From NCBI RefSeq assembly GCF_013377255.1, contig NZ_CP016614.1, positions 1,496,501 to 1,560,500 on the forward strand: a stretch of 64,000 nt of DNA, in the 5' to 3' direction. The notes beneath the pieces are model-generated. The model saw only the letters and a program-made list of their open reading frames with translations, was not told the origin of the DNA and did not search any database. The first letter of the stretch is position 1. The number at the start of each line of letters is the position of its first letter. This document shows positions 1 through 8,686 of the stretch, piece after piece. The position numbers were made by a program, and so were the translations under genes. This DNA is from Mannheimia granulomatis (GTDB lineage Bacteria; Pseudomonadota; Gammaproteobacteria; Enterobacterales; Pasteurellaceae).

Positions 1-676
1 TTTAGCGGTTGAAAAATTCTCGGTAATTAAAACCTTACAAGCTATCCAAGATGCTAACGTGGTGCTTTTAACCATTGATGCTCGTGAAGGAATTTCAGAC
101 CAAGATTTATCGCTATTAGGCTTTATCTTAAATGCCGGTCGCTCTTTAGTGATTGTGGTAAATAAGTGGGACGGTTTATCGCAAGATATTAAAGATCAAG
201 TGAAATCTGAATTAGATCGCCGTTTAGATTTTATTGACTTTGCCCGTGTGCATTTTATTTCTGCATTACACGGTTCAGGCGTTGGTAATTTATTTGATTC
301 TGTTAAAGAAGCTTATGCTTGTGCAACCCAAAAAACTTCAACCTCAATGCTCACCCGAATCTTGCGCATGGCGGCAGATGAGCATCAGCCTCCATTGGTT
401 AATGGTCGTCGAGTCAAATTAAAATACGCCCACCCGGGTGGTTATAATCCACCAATTATCGTGATTCACGGTAACCAAGTGGAAAAATTAGCAGACTCTT
501 ACAAACGCTATTTGAGCAACTATTTCCGTAAGAGTTTAAAAATTATCGGCTCGCCAATTCGTATTCTGTTCCAAGAAGGGAATAACCCATTTGCCGGTAA
601 GAAAAATAAACTCACACCAAACCAATTACGTAAACGCAAGCGTTTGATGAAGTTTATTAAAAAAAGTAAGAAATAA
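1..676 (+). CDS. der: GTPase Der (EngA), C-terminal part, cut by window edge
   Basis: Der is a double-GTPase that helps mature the 50S ribosomal subunit. The 5' end is outside the window; the frame is open from base 2. What remains is the end of the second G domain, with the G4 motif NKWD and the G5-type ISALHG, then the KH-like C-terminal domain and the lysine-rich tail usual for this family. The remainder has no frameshift. A weak hairpin (CCCTTTC...GAAAGGG, about 688-719) follows the stop and may end the transcript before hldE. Identification rests on the characteristic G-domain spacing and the C-terminal sequence. Confidence 0.95.
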   Translation, partial: LAVEKFSVIKTLQAIQDANVVLLTIDAREGISDQDLSLLGFILNAGRSLVIVVNKWDGLSQDIKDQVKSELDRRLDFIDFARVHFISALHGSGVGNLFDSVKEAYACATQKTSTSMLTRILRMAADEHQPPLVNGRRVKLKYAHPGGYNPPIIVIHGNQVEKLADSYKRYLSNYFRKSLKIIGSPIRILFQEGNNPFAGKKNKLTPNQLRKRKRLMKFIKKSKK

Positions 677-741
677 TTAAACAAATCTCCCTTTCAAATT
701 GTAGAAAAAAAGAAAGGGAAATTTGATAAAGGAGCAAAACT

Positions 742-2169
742 ATGATGATGCAATATTCTCCGAAATTTAATAATGCCAAAGTGTTAGTGCTTGGTGATGT
801 TATGTTAGACCGCTACTGGTTTGGTGCAACTAATCGTATTTCGCCTGAAGCCCCGGTTCCGGTAGTAAAAGTACAAGATATTGAAGAGCGTGCAGGCGGT
901 GCGGCAAACGTAGCAATGAATATCGCAAGCCTTGGTGTGCCTGTGGCATTGCACGGTTTGATTGGACAAGATGATGCCGGCAATGCGTTAGATAAATTGC
1001 TCAATTCATATAATATCCAAAACCACTGTGTAGCAATTGATTCCCATCCAACTATTACAAAATTGCGGATTTTATCGCGTCATCAACAATTATTACGCTT
1101 GGATTTTGAAGAGGGTTTCCATAATGTAGACTCTAGTGCTCTACTTGCAAAACTTTCTCAAGAAATTACCGCTTACGGTGCCTTGATTTTATCTGATTAC
1201 GGCAAAGGTACATTAGAATCGGTACAGCAAATGATTCAAATTGCCCGCCAAGCGAATGTGCCTGTGCTAATCGATCCAAAAGGCACAGATTTTGAACGCT
1301 ATCGTGGGGCAACGCTTCTAACACCAAATATGTCAGAATTTGAAGCAGTAGTCGGACATTGTAAAGATGAAGAGGATATTGTAGCAAAAGGCTTAAAAAT
1401 GATTGCAGACTTTGAGCTTTCAGCCTTGTTAGTCACTCGTTCCGAAAAAGGAATGACCTTGCTACGTGCCGGTAAAGAACCTTACCACTTACCAACTCAA
1501 GCTAAAGAAGTTTATGATGTAACCGGTGCCGGTGATACTGTTATCAGCGTACTTGCAACAGCCATTGCAGATGGCCGCCCTTATGAAGAGGCTTGCTATT
1601 TAGCTAATGCGGCAGCAGGTGTAGTAGTCGGTAAACTAGGTACATCAACTGTAAGCCCTGTTGAGCTTGAAAATGCAGTGCATCAGCGTGCGGAAACCGG
1701 GTTTGGAATCGTTTCTGAAGCAGAATTAAAAGTTATTACCGATGAAGCTAAAAAACGTGGTGAGAAAATCGTAATGACCAATGGCTGCTTTGATATCCTT
1801 CATCCGGGGCATGTTTCCTACTTAGAGAATGCCCGTAAATTAGGTGATCGTTTAATTGTGGCTGTGAATACGGATAACTCGGTTAAACGTTTAAAAGGTG
1901 AATCTCGCCCAATTAACAATTTAGATGCTCGTATGGCAGTACTAGCGGGCTTAGCCTCTGTGGATTGGGTTGTGCCTTTTGATGAAGATACGCCACAACG
2001 TTTAATCGGTGAAATTCTCCCTGATCTTTTAGTCAAAGGGGGAGACTATAAGCCAGAAGAGATTGCAGGCAGTCAAGAAGTTTGGGCAAACGGCGGAGAA
2101 GTTAAAGTATTAAACTTTGAGAACGGTTGCTCTACTACCAATGTAATTAAGAAAATTCAAGCATTATAA
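742..2169 (+). CDS. hldE: Bifunctional heptose-7-phosphate kinase / heptose-1-phosphate adenylyltransferase HldE
   Basis: HldE makes ADP-heptose for the lipopolysaccharide inner core. It phosphorylates D-glycero-manno-heptose 7-phosphate at C1, and later transfers AMP to the heptose 1-phosphate. The N-terminal ribokinase-type domain shows the GDVMLDRYW start and the anion-hole motif TGAGD near residues 258-263. The C-terminal nucleotidyltransferase domain starts near residue 344 with TNGCFDILHPGH, which carries the HxGH signature. Length (475) matches the full fused enzyme. Three ATG codons stand in a row at the start; the first follows AGGAG by 7 bases. The stop overlaps the next gene's ATG by one base (TAATG), so translation of the two is probably coupled. 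ADP-heptose also feeds the GT9 glycosyltransferases at 49-51 kb. Confidence 0.97.
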   Translation: MMMQYSPKFNNAKVLVLGDVMLDRYWFGATNRISPEAPVPVVKVQDIEERAGGAANVAMNIASLGVPVALHGLIGQDDAGNALDKLLNSYNIQNHCVAIDSHPTITKLRILSRHQQLLRLDFEEGFHNVDSSALLAKLSQEITAYGALILSDYGKGTLESVQQMIQIARQANVPVLIDPKGTDFERYRGATLLTPNMSEFEAVVGHCKDEEDIVAKGLKMIADFELSALLVTRSEKGMTLLRAGKEPYHLPTQAKEVYDVTGAGDTVISVLATAIADGRPYEEACYLANAAAGVVVGKLGTSTVSPVELENAVHQRAETGFGIVSEAELKVITDEAKKRGEKIVMTNGCFDILHPGHVSYLENARKLGDRLIVAVNTDNSVKRLKGESRPINNLDARMAVLAGLASVDWVVPFDEDTPQRLIGEILPDLLVKGGDYKPEEIAGSQEVWANGGEVKVLNFENGCSTTNVIKKIQAL

Positions 2170-2723
2170 TGACTATGAAAAAAATCATAATTGATACTGA
2201 GCAATTTCAGCGAACGATATCTCGTATTTCGCATCAAATTATCGAAAAACACGGGGATATGCAAAATGTGGTTATTGTAGGTATTAAGCGTCGAGGAGCT
2301 GAAATTGCTGAGTTAATTCAAAAACGTATAGCTGAGTTATCTGATATCCATTTACCTAGTATGGCATTAGATATTACTTTCTATCGTGATGATTTAGATT
2401 TAATTTATCAGGATCCGGTCTTTACCGGTGCCGATAATCAGCTCAATCTCAATGGTAAAAAAGTAATTTTGGTTGATGATGTGCTATTTACCGGCAGAAC
2501 CATTCGGGCTGCATTAGATGCTTTATTAGATTTTGGGCGGGCTGCTCGTATTGAGTTGGTAATATTTGTCGATCGTGGACATCGTGAGTTACCTATTCGA
2601 GCAGATTATGTCGGGAAAAATATTCCTACGGCAAAAAATGAACAGATTCAAGTCCAAACATCACATTATGATGGAATTAATCAAGTGGTCTTAGTTCCTG
2701 CTTTGAATGAAGAAACTGCTTAA
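2169..2723 (+). CDS. pyrR: PyrR-type uracil phosphoribosyltransferase / pyrimidine regulator
   Basis: Member of the PyrR family of type I phosphoribosyltransferases, which convert uracil and PRPP to UMP and in some bacteria attenuate pyr mRNA. The PRPP-binding loop VILVDDVLFTGRT is intact near residues 97-109. Family-typical segments ALDITFYRDD and FVDRGHRELPIRADYVGK are present. Length (184) is normal. It overlaps the hldE stop by one base; a second ATG six bases on (MKKIII) is an equally possible start. No pyr biosynthetic gene or PyrR-binding leader is visible nearby, so a regulatory role cannot be judged here. The window also holds the classical uracil phosphoribosyltransferase upp, so salvage is apparently duplicated. 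Confidence 0.9.
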   Translation: MTMKKIIIDTEQFQRTISRISHQIIEKHGDMQNVVIVGIKRRGAEIAELIQKRIAELSDIHLPSMALDITFYRDDLDLIYQDPVFTGADNQLNLNGKKVILVDDVLFTGRTIRAALDALLDFGRAARIELVIFVDRGHRELPIRADYVGKNIPTAKNEQIQVQTSHYDGINQVVLVPALNEETA

Positions 2724-2799
2724 GTTTCGTGAACCTTTTCTATAAAATTATCTCTAATGAAAGGTATTACTTATTATCTCCACTAGGATTGTTATAAAA

Positions 2800-3744
2800 A
2801 TGAAATTAGTAAAATCATTATTTGCTGTAGCCGTTGCTACATTTAGTCTTACCCAAACTGCTCACGCTTTTGAAGAACGCGTTGTAGCTTTAGTTAATGA
2901 TACGCCGGTGATGGCCAGCCAAGTGCAACGTATTTTAGGCAAGAAAAAAGTGTCTGAAACGGCTCACCGTGCTGCCATTGATCAAGTGATTGATGATATA
3001 TTAGTTCAACAAGTCACCAAAGAAGCGGGTATTACCATTAGCCCTTCGGCAGTTAACCAAGCAGTTGAAAATGTGGCTATCCAAAACGGTATTACCTATG
3101 GTCAGCTATTAGATGCTTTAGACTACCAAGGCATTACACTTGAACAATTTAAACGCAATATTGCTCAACAAATGGCAATGGAACAGGTTCGCCATATCAG
3201 TATCAGCAGATCTATTCAAGTTGCACCAGAGCAAGTTAAATCTTTAGCCCAAGAATTAATGGCAAAAGATAAAGCAGCCGGTAAACTCAAAACGGTTTTA
3301 GGTAAAGAACACCGTGTAAGCCATATTCTGCTTAAAACTAACCCAATCTTAAATGATGCACAAGCAAAAGCAAAATTAAATAGTTTAGCTGCTGATATCA
3401 AAGCCGGTAAGACTACTTTTGAGCAAGCTGCAAAAGAAAACTCTGTTGATTATGCTTCTGCTGCAGATGGCGGGGATTTAGGTTTTAATATCTTAGAGAT
3501 TTATGATCCTGCATTCGCAAATGTAGCTGCAAAAATGAAAAAAGATCAAATTTCTGCGCCATTTAAATCGCAATTCGGTTGGCATATTCTTAAAATTACT
3601 GATGTCCGTGAAGGAGATAGAACCGAAGATGCTTATCACCAACGAGCTTATCAGCAGCTAATCACCAAACAAGCTGAGGAGGCTTCCAAAGATTGGATCA
3701 AAGCATTAAGAAGCACTGCAAATATTCAATACATTGGTCAATAA
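2800..3744 (+). CDS. surA: Periplasmic chaperone / peptidyl-prolyl isomerase SurA, short form
   Basis: SurA escorts outer-membrane proteins through the periplasm. The N-terminus is a clear Sec signal (hydrophobic stretch, probable cleavage after AHA near residue 23). It is followed by the SurA N-domain (ERVVALVNDTPVMASQV) and one parvulin domain (from about HRVSHILLKT, residue 168, to FGWHILKITDVREGD). Enterobacterial SurA is about 430 residues with two parvulin repeats; this 314-residue protein has only one, a form I recall from other Pasteurellaceae, so it is probably not a truncation. The frame is clean and a strong terminator follows. A plausible client here is the autotransporter at 29.8 kb. 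Confidence 0.9.
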   Translation: MKLVKSLFAVAVATFSLTQTAHAFEERVVALVNDTPVMASQVQRILGKKKVSETAHRAAIDQVIDDILVQQVTKEAGITISPSAVNQAVENVAIQNGITYGQLLDALDYQGITLEQFKRNIAQQMAMEQVRHISISRSIQVAPEQVKSLAQELMAKDKAAGKLKTVLGKEHRVSHILLKTNPILNDAQAKAKLNSLAADIKAGKTTFEQAAKENSVDYASAADGGDLGFNILEIYDPAFANVAAKMKKDQISAPFKSQFGWHILKITDVREGDRTEDAYHQRAYQQLITKQAEEASKDWIKALRSTANIQYIGQ

Positions 3745-3757
3745 TTAAATAGATTCT

Positions 3758-3785
3758 AAGAACCTCGCATTGCGGGGTTCTTTTC
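3758..3785 (+). terminator. Rho-independent terminator after surA
   Basis: The stem GAACCTCGC / GCGGGGTTC, with a 3-base loop and one G-T pair, is followed by TTTTCTT. It lies 15 bases after the surA stop and before rsmA on the same strand. Confidence 0.9.
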
Positions 3786-3806
3786 TTATTACTAAAAAGG
3801 ATAAAA

Positions 3807-4676
3807 ATGAGTTCACCAAATTCCAAAAAACATTTAGGTCATACCGCTCGTAAACGTTTCGGGCAAAACTTCTTATACGATATGAATATAATTGATGGTA
3901 TTGTTTCTGCAATCAACCCTAAAAACGGTCAGTTTCTATTAGAAATTGGCCCGGGTTTAGGCGCTTTAACCGAGCCTGTAGCAGAACTTGTCGATAAATT
4001 AACGGTAGTAGAATTAGACCGTGATTTAGCAGAACGTCTTCGCCATCACCCATTCCTAAATCAAAAATTAACAGTGATTGAACAAGATGCTCTACGTTTT
4101 AATTTTCGTGAATATTTTGAAAGTCTGAATTTAGCTGAAAATGAAGCAGTGCGAGTATTTGGTAACTTACCGTATAATATTTCTACTCCATTAATATTTC
4201 ACCTATTCAAATTCCATGATTTGATTGAAGATATGCACTTTATGCTGCAAAAAGAGGTAGTAAAACGTTTATGTGCCGCACCTAACAGTAAAGCTTATGG
4301 TAGATTGACCATTATGGCGCAATATTATTGCCAAGTAATGCCTGTACTTGAAGTACCGCCTACAGCCTTTAAGCCTGCACCTAAAGTGGATTCTGCCGTT
4401 GTGCGTTTAGTACCTTACAAACAATTACCTTACCCGGTTAAAGATGTTTACTGGCTAAACCGTGTAACAACACAAGCCTTTAACCAACGCCGTAAGACAT
4501 TGCGTAATGCTCTATCAACACTCTTTAGTGCAGAACAACTTGAAGCATTAGAGATTGATTTAACTGCTCGTGCAGAAAATTTAACCATTAAAGATTATGT
4601 GCGCTTAGCAAATTGGTTATGCGATAACCCACCAGAAGTGGATAATCTTGAAGAAATTGCCGATGAAGATTGCTAA
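3807..4676 (+). CDS. rsmA: 16S rRNA dimethyladenosine transferase RsmA (KsgA)
   Basis: RsmA dimethylates the two adjacent adenines (A1518, A1519 in E. coli numbering) in the 3' helix of 16S rRNA, using S-adenosylmethionine, late in 30S assembly. The sequence shows FGQNFL near residue 18, the SAM motif EIGPGLGALTE, and the catalytic FGNLPYNIS near residues 110-118. Length (289) is standard. The start is an ATG after AAAGGAT. In many enterobacteria surA, pdxA and ksgA lie together; here surA and rsmA remain neighbours but a terminator separates them and pdxA is absent. Confidence 0.97.
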   Translation: MSSPNSKKHLGHTARKRFGQNFLYDMNIIDGIVSAINPKNGQFLLEIGPGLGALTEPVAELVDKLTVVELDRDLAERLRHHPFLNQKLTVIEQDALRFNFREYFESLNLAENEAVRVFGNLPYNISTPLIFHLFKFHDLIEDMHFMLQKEVVKRLCAAPNSKAYGRLTIMAQYYCQVMPVLEVPPTAFKPAPKVDSAVVRLVPYKQLPYPVKDVYWLNRVTTQAFNQRRKTLRNALSTLFSAEQLEALEIDLTARAENLTIKDYVRLANWLCDNPPEVDNLEEIADEDC

Positions 4677-4699
4677 AAAGCTAAGATAAGATAGAAACA

Positions 4700-4745
4700 A
4701 CAAGCGGTTATATTTGTAAAAAATTTTGCAAATATAACCGCTTGT
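4700..4745. terminator. Inverted pair of uptake sequences acting as bidirectional terminator
   Basis: ACAAGCGGTTATATTTG and CAAATATAACCGCTTGT form a 17-base perfect stem around an A/T-rich loop, between the convergent genes rsmA and upp. Both arms begin with the ACAAGCGGT uptake word. Confidence 0.85.
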
Positions 4746-4764
4746 GTATTGAGATGAGAGAAAA

Positions 4765-5394
4765 TTATTTCGTACCGAAAATTTTATCGCCCGCATCGCC
4801 CAAACCCGGGATGATATAGCCTTTTTCGTTTAAATGGCTGTCAATTGAAGCGGTATAAAGCTCAACATCCGGATGGGCTTCTTCTAAAACCTTAACTCCT
4901 TCAGGTGCTGCAACTAAAACTAATACCTTGATATGTTTACAACCTGCTTCTTTTAGCAGATCGATAGTGGCAACCATTGAACCACCGGTTGCTAACATTG
5001 GGTCAGTGATAATGGCTAAACGCTCGTCTACATCATTAGCTAATTTTTTAAAATAAGGCACAGGTTGTAGCGTTTCTTCATCACGGTAAATGCCAACAAC
5101 ACTAATACGGGCACTCGGAATATGCTCTAACACACCATCCATCATACCTAAACCTGCTCGTAAAATAGGCACAACTGTGACTTTCTTGCCTTTGATACGC
5201 TCAACTGCAACTTTATCACCACTCCAACCATCAATTTCAACTTCTTCCATCTCCAAATCTTTGGTTGCTTCATAAGTCAGTAAACTGCCTATTTCATTTG
5301 CAAGCTCACGGAAATCTTTGGTGCTAATGTCCGCTTCACGCATTAAGCCTAATTTATGCTTTACAAGCGGGTGTTTTACTTCAACAATTTTCAT
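4765..5394 (-). CDS. upp: Uracil phosphoribosyltransferase
   Basis: Converts uracil plus PRPP to UMP in pyrimidine salvage. The PRPP loop TDPMLATGGSM and the uracil-binding C-terminal segment (GYIIPGLGDAGDKIFGTK) are intact. Length (209) is typical. The start follows AAAGGGG by 8 bases. It lies 23 bases downstream of fadD on the same strand and is the last gene of the leftward run from rpoE; no terminator is seen between fadD and upp, so it may be partly read from upstream. The gene ends at the paired-uptake-sequence hairpin. Confidence 0.97.
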   Translation of the reverse strand: MKIVEVKHPLVKHKLGLMREADISTKDFRELANEIGSLLTYEATKDLEMEEVEIDGWSGDKVAVERIKGKKVTVVPILRAGLGMMDGVLEHIPSARISVVGIYRDEETLQPVPYFKKLANDVDERLAIITDPMLATGGSMVATIDLLKEAGCKHIKVLVLVAAPEGVKVLEEAHPDVELYTASIDSHLNEKGYIIPGLGDAGDKIFGTK

Positions 5395-5417
5395 TTTAAG
5401 TTCCCCTTTGAAAGAAT

Positions 5418-7106
5418 TTATGCACTATTTTTGATTTTTGCCAATTCTTCATCTTTTAATACTCGACGAAGAATTTTGCCTACATTACTTTTTGGTAGCT
5501 CATCACGGAATTCAATATCTCGTGGAATTTTATAGCCGGTTAAAAATTGACGGCAGTAAGTACGCAATTCATCACGTGTCAGGCTTTCCTCTTTTTTCGT
5601 CACAAAAATTTTAATACTCTCACCGGAAGCCGGATTTGGCACACCAATAGCAACCACCTCGTTAACTTTCGGATTTTGTGAGATAACTTCTTCAATTTCA
5701 GTTGGATAAACATTAAAACCCGACACAATAATCATATCTTTTTTGCGATCGACAATGCGTAAATTAAGATCTTGCCCCATCTCGACAATATCCCCCGTCG
5801 CCATCCAACCATCTTTTAATACTTCTACTGTTTCATCCGGGCGGTTCCAATACCCTTGCATCACTTGAGGGCCTTTTACTAATAATTCTCCGCGCTCACC
5901 AAGCGGTACTTCATTACCTTCATCATCTACAATACGGATATCGGTATTAGGTACAGGCACACCAATAGAACCAGAATATTCCTGCGAATCTCCACGCGTT
6001 GCGGAAATCAACGGGGAACATTCGGTCATTCCATAGCCTTCAATAATATGGCAACCTGTTAAGTCATGCCAACGTTTGGCAACATTAGATTGAATTGCTG
6101 CACCACCGCCTACACTTAATTTCAACGAAGAAAAATCAACTTCTTTTAAGCTTTCATGATTTAATAAGGCATTGAAAAGGGTATTTACGCCTGTAATCAC
6201 AGAAACACGATATTTTTTTAATTCTTTAATAAAGCCCGGAATATCACGAGGGTTAGTAATGAATAAACCTGTAATCCCCAATTCAAGGAATAATAGGCAG
6301 TTTAGCGATAATGCAAGCACATGATATAGTGGCAGTGGTACTACCCCGATAAGATTAGATGAGCTTCCTAATAACGGTTCAACAATCCATTTTGCTTGCA
6401 TCATATTAGCGATAAGATTTTGATGCGTCAGCATTGCGCCTTTAGCCACACCGGTTGTCCCACCTGTGTATTGTAAAAAAGCAAGCTCGGCACTATTAAT
6501 TGTCGGCTTAACATATTGTCTTTGCTTACCAATACTTAAAGCTTCACGAAAACTTACTGCATGAGGCAACTTATATTTAGGTACTAACTTCTTAATATAT
6601 TTAACAACAAAATTAACCAATGTACGTTTACCAAATGAGAGCTGATCGCCCATTCGAGTTAAAATAACGTGTTTAATGTTGGTATTAAAAACCACTTTTT
6701 CTAATGTAGCCGCAAAGTTAGACACAATGACAATCGCTTTTGCTCCGCTATCATTTAGCTGATGCTCTAATTCGCGTGGGGTATAAAGTGGATTCACATT
6801 CACCACTACCAACCCCGCACGTAAAGCACCAAATAAGGCAATGGGATACTGTAATAAATTGGGCATCATTAACGCAATACGATCGCCTTTCTGTAAACGC
6901 AATTCATTTTGTAAATAAGCTGCAAATGATCGACTGCGTTCTTCTAATTTACGGAAGGTCAGAATTTGCCCCATATTAATATAAGCCGGCATATCAGGAT
7001 GACGCTGTATCGCCGCTTCAAACATTTCGACTAAAGATTCATATTGATTAGTCTCAATTGTTTGTGGTGAATAGGGAGGGTAATTCTTAAACCATATTTT
7101 TTCCAT
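5418..7106 (-). CDS. fadD: Long-chain fatty acid-CoA ligase
   Basis: Activates fatty acids to acyl-CoA with ATP at the inner membrane, for phospholipid synthesis or beta-oxidation. It is an ANL-superfamily adenylate-forming enzyme: the P-loop-like LQYTGGTTGVAKGAMLTH near residue 210, GYGMTECSP near residue 359, and the hinge region VDRKKDMIIVSGFNVYPTEIEE near residue 450. Length (562) matches FadD. ATG follows AGGAG. It lies 9 bases downstream of rseC, so it probably belongs to the same transcript as rseB-rseC. The FadR regulator is encoded at 59.3 kb in this window; I saw no clear FadR operator upstream. Confidence 0.95.
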   Translation of the reverse strand: MEKIWFKNYPPYSPQTIETNQYESLVEMFEAAIQRHPDMPAYINMGQILTFRKLEERSRSFAAYLQNELRLQKGDRIALMMPNLLQYPIALFGALRAGLVVVNVNPLYTPRELEHQLNDSGAKAIVIVSNFAATLEKVVFNTNIKHVILTRMGDQLSFGKRTLVNFVVKYIKKLVPKYKLPHAVSFREALSIGKQRQYVKPTINSAELAFLQYTGGTTGVAKGAMLTHQNLIANMMQAKWIVEPLLGSSSNLIGVVPLPLYHVLALSLNCLLFLELGITGLFITNPRDIPGFIKELKKYRVSVITGVNTLFNALLNHESLKEVDFSSLKLSVGGGAAIQSNVAKRWHDLTGCHIIEGYGMTECSPLISATRGDSQEYSGSIGVPVPNTDIRIVDDEGNEVPLGERGELLVKGPQVMQGYWNRPDETVEVLKDGWMATGDIVEMGQDLNLRIVDRKKDMIIVSGFNVYPTEIEEVISQNPKVNEVVAIGVPNPASGESIKIFVTKKEESLTRDELRTYCRQFLTGYKIPRDIEFRDELPKSNVGKILRRVLKDEELAKIKNSA

Positions 7107-7115
7107 GATAGTCTC

Positions 7116-7547
7116 CTAAACTTTGCCTAAAAATATAGGCGAAAAATGTGCTTGCCTGCTGCGTTTATCTATACATTTTTTCACAGCCCAGAAAGTTATT
7201 CCTGTAAAAAGCAACATTGTGAGTAAAACAATAAGTTCATTTGCAAAAAATTGTGAAAATATGACCGCTGTCATTATCAATACGAATAGTGGCAAACCGT
7301 AAATTAGCCCTACACTTTCCAGCAAAGTGTTTTCAGGCAGTCCAAGTTTAATTTCATCCCCAATTTGTAGTGGCTCATCCACTTTAATACTAAATTTAGG
7401 CGCTGTTTTTTCTCCAACTAATGCAGATAAAGCGGTTGTTCCACACATAGAATTAGCAGAACAACCTCCACAACCGCGTTTAGCATAGCATTGAACAACT
7501 GCAACACCACTTTTATACGCTACAACAGTAGCCTGCTCCATCATCAT
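7116..7547 (-). CDS. rseC: RseC/SoxR-reducing-system family membrane protein
   Basis: RseC-family inner-membrane protein. In E. coli it is encoded in the rpoE operon and has been linked to SoxR reduction. The N-terminal domain has the family cysteine cluster (CYAKRGCGGCSANSMCG, residues about 20-36), a likely metal or redox site. Two membrane segments follow (about residues 80-120). Length (143) is near the E. coli protein. Its start overlaps the rseB stop by one base (TAATG on the minus strand), so translation is coupled. Three ATGs in a row make the exact start ambiguous by two codons. Confidence 0.9.
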   Translation of the reverse strand: MMMEQATVVAYKSGVAVVQCYAKRGCGGCSANSMCGTTALSALVGEKTAPKFSIKVDEPLQIGDEIKLGLPENTLLESVGLIYGLPLFVLIMTAVIFSQFFANELIVLLTMLLFTGITFWAVKKCIDKRSRQAHFSPIFLGKV

Positions 7548-8527
7548 TAGTTAGCCTCTCCTAAAAATCGAATACTTTGTAGGATCTGCTTAGCTGATTG
7601 AATAGGAATTTCGCCAATAATCACAATATCTTTATCATTTACTGTTTGATTTAAAATCGTCAATTTTCCTTGTTGCCAAGCGTACTCATTAAAATTAACA
7701 CCTTGGCTTGGCATAACATAAATATTTAATGTAGATAAACCATCGCTATATAAACGACTATCAATACTTTCATTTTCAAGTTTATACATTGCCCCATTCA
7801 TCGTCTGGTTTTCAATTAAGTTAAAACCTGTTGGTAACCAATCAACTTCCCAATTATGCTGTGATTTCAATGCTTCTATATTGATTGAAGTCAATGCTGG
7901 TAGCACAAGTGATTCAATTGCAGAAGCAATCAGCTCAAGCTCCTTAGCCCGATATAAATGCAGCACTCTAAACTCTTCTAAAACAGCATTATCAACACTG
8001 CGTAATTGGCTTTTTAGCAATAAATGGCTTTCATCATCAATCCAAAGTGTATAAGAATGGCGTAAATTATCATTTGGCACGATTCGGATTACTCGGGCAA
8101 TTCGATCGGCAATACGGTCTTTACCCGAATCTAAAAAAACATAGCCTTTTAAATTTACATAATCGGCATAAAGAACATTAGGCAGGTTATCAAGAATATG
8201 AGGGGTATTTAAACTAAACGGACGAAAATTGTATCCCAAATAACTAATAGTTTGATTTTTTAGAATAATCTCTTCGCGGCTACGATCTAGATTTAACAAT
8301 TGAGCATACTCTTTGCCATCCATAAAGGTATGTCGTAGACGAAAAGATTCCACATCTCCTTCCGTTTGCAAAATATAAAGTAGTTCATAAGTTGATTTTT
8401 TATGTGCTTGTGTCATTGCTTCTAAATAAGACAAGGGGGGTTTTACCCCTGTTTCTGCCCAAGAAAGAGTAGATTGAGCAAAAATAAGAATAAATAGAAA
8501 CACATATTTTTTCATCTTAACAAACAT
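7547..8527 (-). CDS. rseB: Sigma-E regulatory periplasmic protein RseB (MucB)
   Basis: RseB binds the periplasmic part of the anti-sigma factor RseA and protects it from DegS; off-pathway LPS and misfolded porins release it. The protein has an N-terminal signal peptide ending near SWA (residue 24), then the MucB/RseB N-domain (AHKKSTYELLYILQTEGDVES) and the C-domain (LPTGFNLIENQTM...). Length (326) is normal. An internal ATG four codons on (MKKYVF) is an alternative start that would give a more typical signal peptide. It is separated from rseA by a strong terminator, unlike a simple rpoE-rseABC operon. Confidence 0.9.
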   Translation of the reverse strand: MFVKMKKYVFLFILIFAQSTLSWAETGVKPPLSYLEAMTQAHKKSTYELLYILQTEGDVESFRLRHTFMDGKEYAQLLNLDRSREEIILKNQTISYLGYNFRPFSLNTPHILDNLPNVLYADYVNLKGYVFLDSGKDRIADRIARVIRIVPNDNLRHSYTLWIDDESHLLLKSQLRSVDNAVLEEFRVLHLYRAKELELIASAIESLVLPALTSINIEALKSQHNWEVDWLPTGFNLIENQTMNGAMYKLENESIDSRLYSDGLSTLNIYVMPSQGVNFNEYAWQQGKLTILNQTVNDKDIVIIGEIPIQSAKQILQSIRFLGEAN

Positions 8528-8628
8528 ACTTATTCTCTAATCAACTAAATCTGGCACATTCTATCAAAAATTTTCTATGATTTCGCTATTTGTTGGTAAT
8601 TTCTTGTCTTTTAGATACATTTACATAC

Positions 8629-8666
8629 AAAAAGCCACGTAATTATCTGTCCATTACGTGGCTTTT
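8629..8666 (-). terminator. Strong intrinsic terminator between rseA and rseB
   Basis: AAAAGCCACGTAAT and ATTACGTGGCTTTT form a 14-base perfect stem with a 10-base loop. On the minus strand it is followed by further T's. It lies 21 bases after the rseA stop, inside the predicted rpoE-rseA-rseB-rseC transcript. Confidence 0.85.
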
Positions 8667-8686
8667 CGCTAACTTATCTCAATAAA

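Noticed and set aside
2800..3744. surA as a truncated gene
   Set aside because: The frame is clean from signal peptide to stop, a terminator follows at the normal distance, and single-parvulin SurA is, as I recall, the normal Pasteurellaceae form.
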